Below, one piece after another: positions 62,906 through 64,000 of a stretch of DNA of 64,000 bases (the stretch's first letter is position 1; each line of letters opens with the position of its first letter). Origin of the DNA: Nitrosomonas marina (lineage in GTDB: Bacteria > Pseudomonadota > Gammaproteobacteria > Burkholderiales > Nitrosomonadaceae). Made by a program: the position numbers and the translations under genes. The DNA lies in contig NZ_FOCP01000016.1 in NCBI RefSeq assembly GCF_900110145.1, positions 1 to 64,000 on the forward strand. Reading direction: 5' to 3'. The notes beneath the pieces were generated by a model. It was not told where the DNA came from. It did no database searches and was given only the letters and a program-made list of their open reading frames with translations.

Positions 62906-64000
62906 GTGTCCCAACGTCCGCCCGCAATTCTTGCACTTGCAGATGGAACAGTTTTTCATGGTGTTTCTATTGGCATTGAGGGTGTCACGGTAGGTGAGGT
63001 TGCTTTTAATACGGCAATGACAGGCTACCAGGAAATACTGACCGATCCATCTTACTGCCGTCAAATAATCACACTGACTTATCCGCATATTGGTAACACG
63101 GGCGCCAATTCTCAGGACATTGAGTCCGGTCAGATCGACGCCGTACATGCTGCCGGGCTGGTGATCCGTGATTTGCCGCTGATGGCCAGCAGCTGGCGTA
63201 AAGAAAAATCTCTAACAGATTTTCTTACAGAACATCAGGTGGTGGCTATTGCAGATGTCGATACGCGGAAACTTACACGTATTTTGCGCGAAAGAGGTGC
63301 GCAATCCGGTTGTATTATGGCAGGTAAAATCGATAAAGACCAAGCGCTTGCTAATGCGCGTACATTCCCGGGATTGGCGGGAATGGATTTGGCAAAGGTT
63401 GTGTCTTGCCAGCAGTCTTACACCTGGAATGAAGGTGAATGGTCTTTGGCTTCTGGCTATCAGGCGCAGACAGAAACGCAATTCCATGTCGCCGCATTAG
63501 ACTTTGGTATTAAACGTAATATCCTGCGCAAACTGGCGCAACGTGGTTGTGCAATTACTGTCGTGCCGGCGCAGACACCCGCTGAGGAAATAATAGCAAT
63601 GGAGCCAGATGGCGTGTTTTTGTCAAATGGCCCTGGAGATCCTGAGCCTTGCGATTACGCCATTTCGGTCACGCGTACATTGCTGGAAAAAAATATTCCT
63701 ATTTTTGGCATCTGTCTCGGGCATCAGATCCTGGCACTGGCGAGTGGTGCTCGAACTGTTAAAATGAAATTTGGCCATCATGGCGCAAATCATCCGGTTC
63801 AGGATGTGAATAACCAGAAAGTTTTTATAACAAGCCAGAATCATGGTTTTACAGTAGATGCTGATACCTTGCCTGATACCGTCAGAGTGACGCATATATC
63901 GCTATTTGACAGCAGTCTCCAAGGGTTTGAGTTGCTTGACAAGCCTGCGTTCTGTTTTCAGGGTCATCCTGAGGCGAGTCCTGGTCCGCATGATGCCGAT
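62906..64000 (+). CDS. carA: Carbamoyl-phosphate synthase small subunit, 3' end cut by window
   Basis: The first 365 codons are present, starting at a GTG (62906) with GAGGAG six bases upstream. The N-terminal domain ([32 protein letters not shown]) and the glutaminase domain ([20 protein letters not shown] with the nucleophilic Cys, [13 protein letters not shown] with His and Glu) are those of CarA, which feeds ammonia from glutamine to CarB for arginine and pyrimidine synthesis. About 10 to 20 residues remain beyond the edge. Confidence 0.96.
   Translation, partial: MSQRPPAILALADGTVFHGVSIGIEGVTVGEVAFNTAMTGYQEILTDPSYCRQIITLTYPHIGNTGANSQDIESGQIDAVHAAGLVIRDLPLMASSWRKEKSLTDFLTEHQVVAIADVDTRKLTRILRERGAQSGCIMAGKIDKDQALANARTFPGLAGMDLAKVVSCQQSYTWNEGEWSLASGYQAQTETQFHVAALDFGIKRNILRKLAQRGCAITVVPAQTPAEEIIAMEPDGVFLSNGPGDPEPCDYAISVTRTLLEKNIPIFGICLGHQILALASGARTVKMKFGHHGANHPVQDVNNQKVFITSQNHGFTVDADTLPDTVRVTHISLFDSSLQGFELLDKPAFCFQGHPEASPGPHDAD

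Overview
The window reads as a chromosome segment of a betaproteobacterial ammonia oxidiser, most like Nitrosomonas. The best clue is an Rh50-type ammonia/ammonium channel (60562-61932) of the kind known from Nitrosomonas. It sits among ordinary housekeeping genes (carA, plsY, folB, folX, yaaA, an mrp/mnh antiporter operon, a CspA protein). No tRNA, rRNA or CRISPR array was seen.

The left half (1 to about 32500) is accessory DNA in several blocks of visibly different base composition. (a) 1-417 is the end of an IS66-family element inserted beside a decayed LysE-family exporter gene. (b) 960-8899 is an AT-rich nine-gene minus-strand operon. It encodes a branched-chain-amino-acid (Liv/HAAT) type ABC importer with binding protein, two permeases and two ATPases. 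Embedded in it are an atypical SDR protein, a 738-residue membrane/coiled-coil protein I cannot assign and an 81-residue protein, and a cupin ends the operon. This is the best candidate for an undescribed system. (c) About 9160-17600 is GC-richer and plasmid-like: an ankyrin protein, a HExxH metallopeptidase, ArdA antirestriction, a ParDE toxin-antitoxin, a secreted PEP-CTERM pair and a serine resolvase. (d) 17660-24015 is a lipoprotein gene translationally coupled to a giant RTX/cadherin-like surface protein. This cargo is bracketed by two direct copies of a resolvase-3'-end plus small-gene module. (e) 24537-27203 holds an RSH-type HD hydrolase, two paralogous small proteins and a RelA/SpoT-like synthetase fused to a glycine-zipper segment. 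The layout resembles an alarmone toxin-antitoxin or effector-immunity locus. (f) 27284-31025 is a mobilisation operon (MobC, relaxase) followed by an HNH-like protein, an unknown protein and a PIN-domain protein. (g) 31604-32115 is a HigBA-type locus with a broken toxin reading frame.

From 32511 onward the sequence looks like native chromosome. A FecR-TPR-beta-barrel outer-membrane protein and a small partner face a CHASE2 adenylate/guanylate cyclase. Then come yaaA, an NTF2-like protein, the mrp (mnhA/B-C-D-E-F-G) cation/proton antiporter operon, YbaN, an FKBP isomerase, a DUF748/OmpA-like protein, a DUF2780 lipoprotein, a CBS-pair protein and a cold-shock protein. A folX-folK pair, an ABM monooxygenase-iron-ADH pair, plsY/folB, an SLC13/RCK permease, a tiny acidic protein, Rh50, a Mut7-C RNase-like protein and the first 365 codons of carA complete the window.

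The accessory half looks like an integrated mobilisable plasmid or island (relaxase, ardA, parDE, resolvase, no conjugation channel) loaded with secretion, toxin and nuclease genes. All assignments rest on reading motifs and gene order; no database search was possible.
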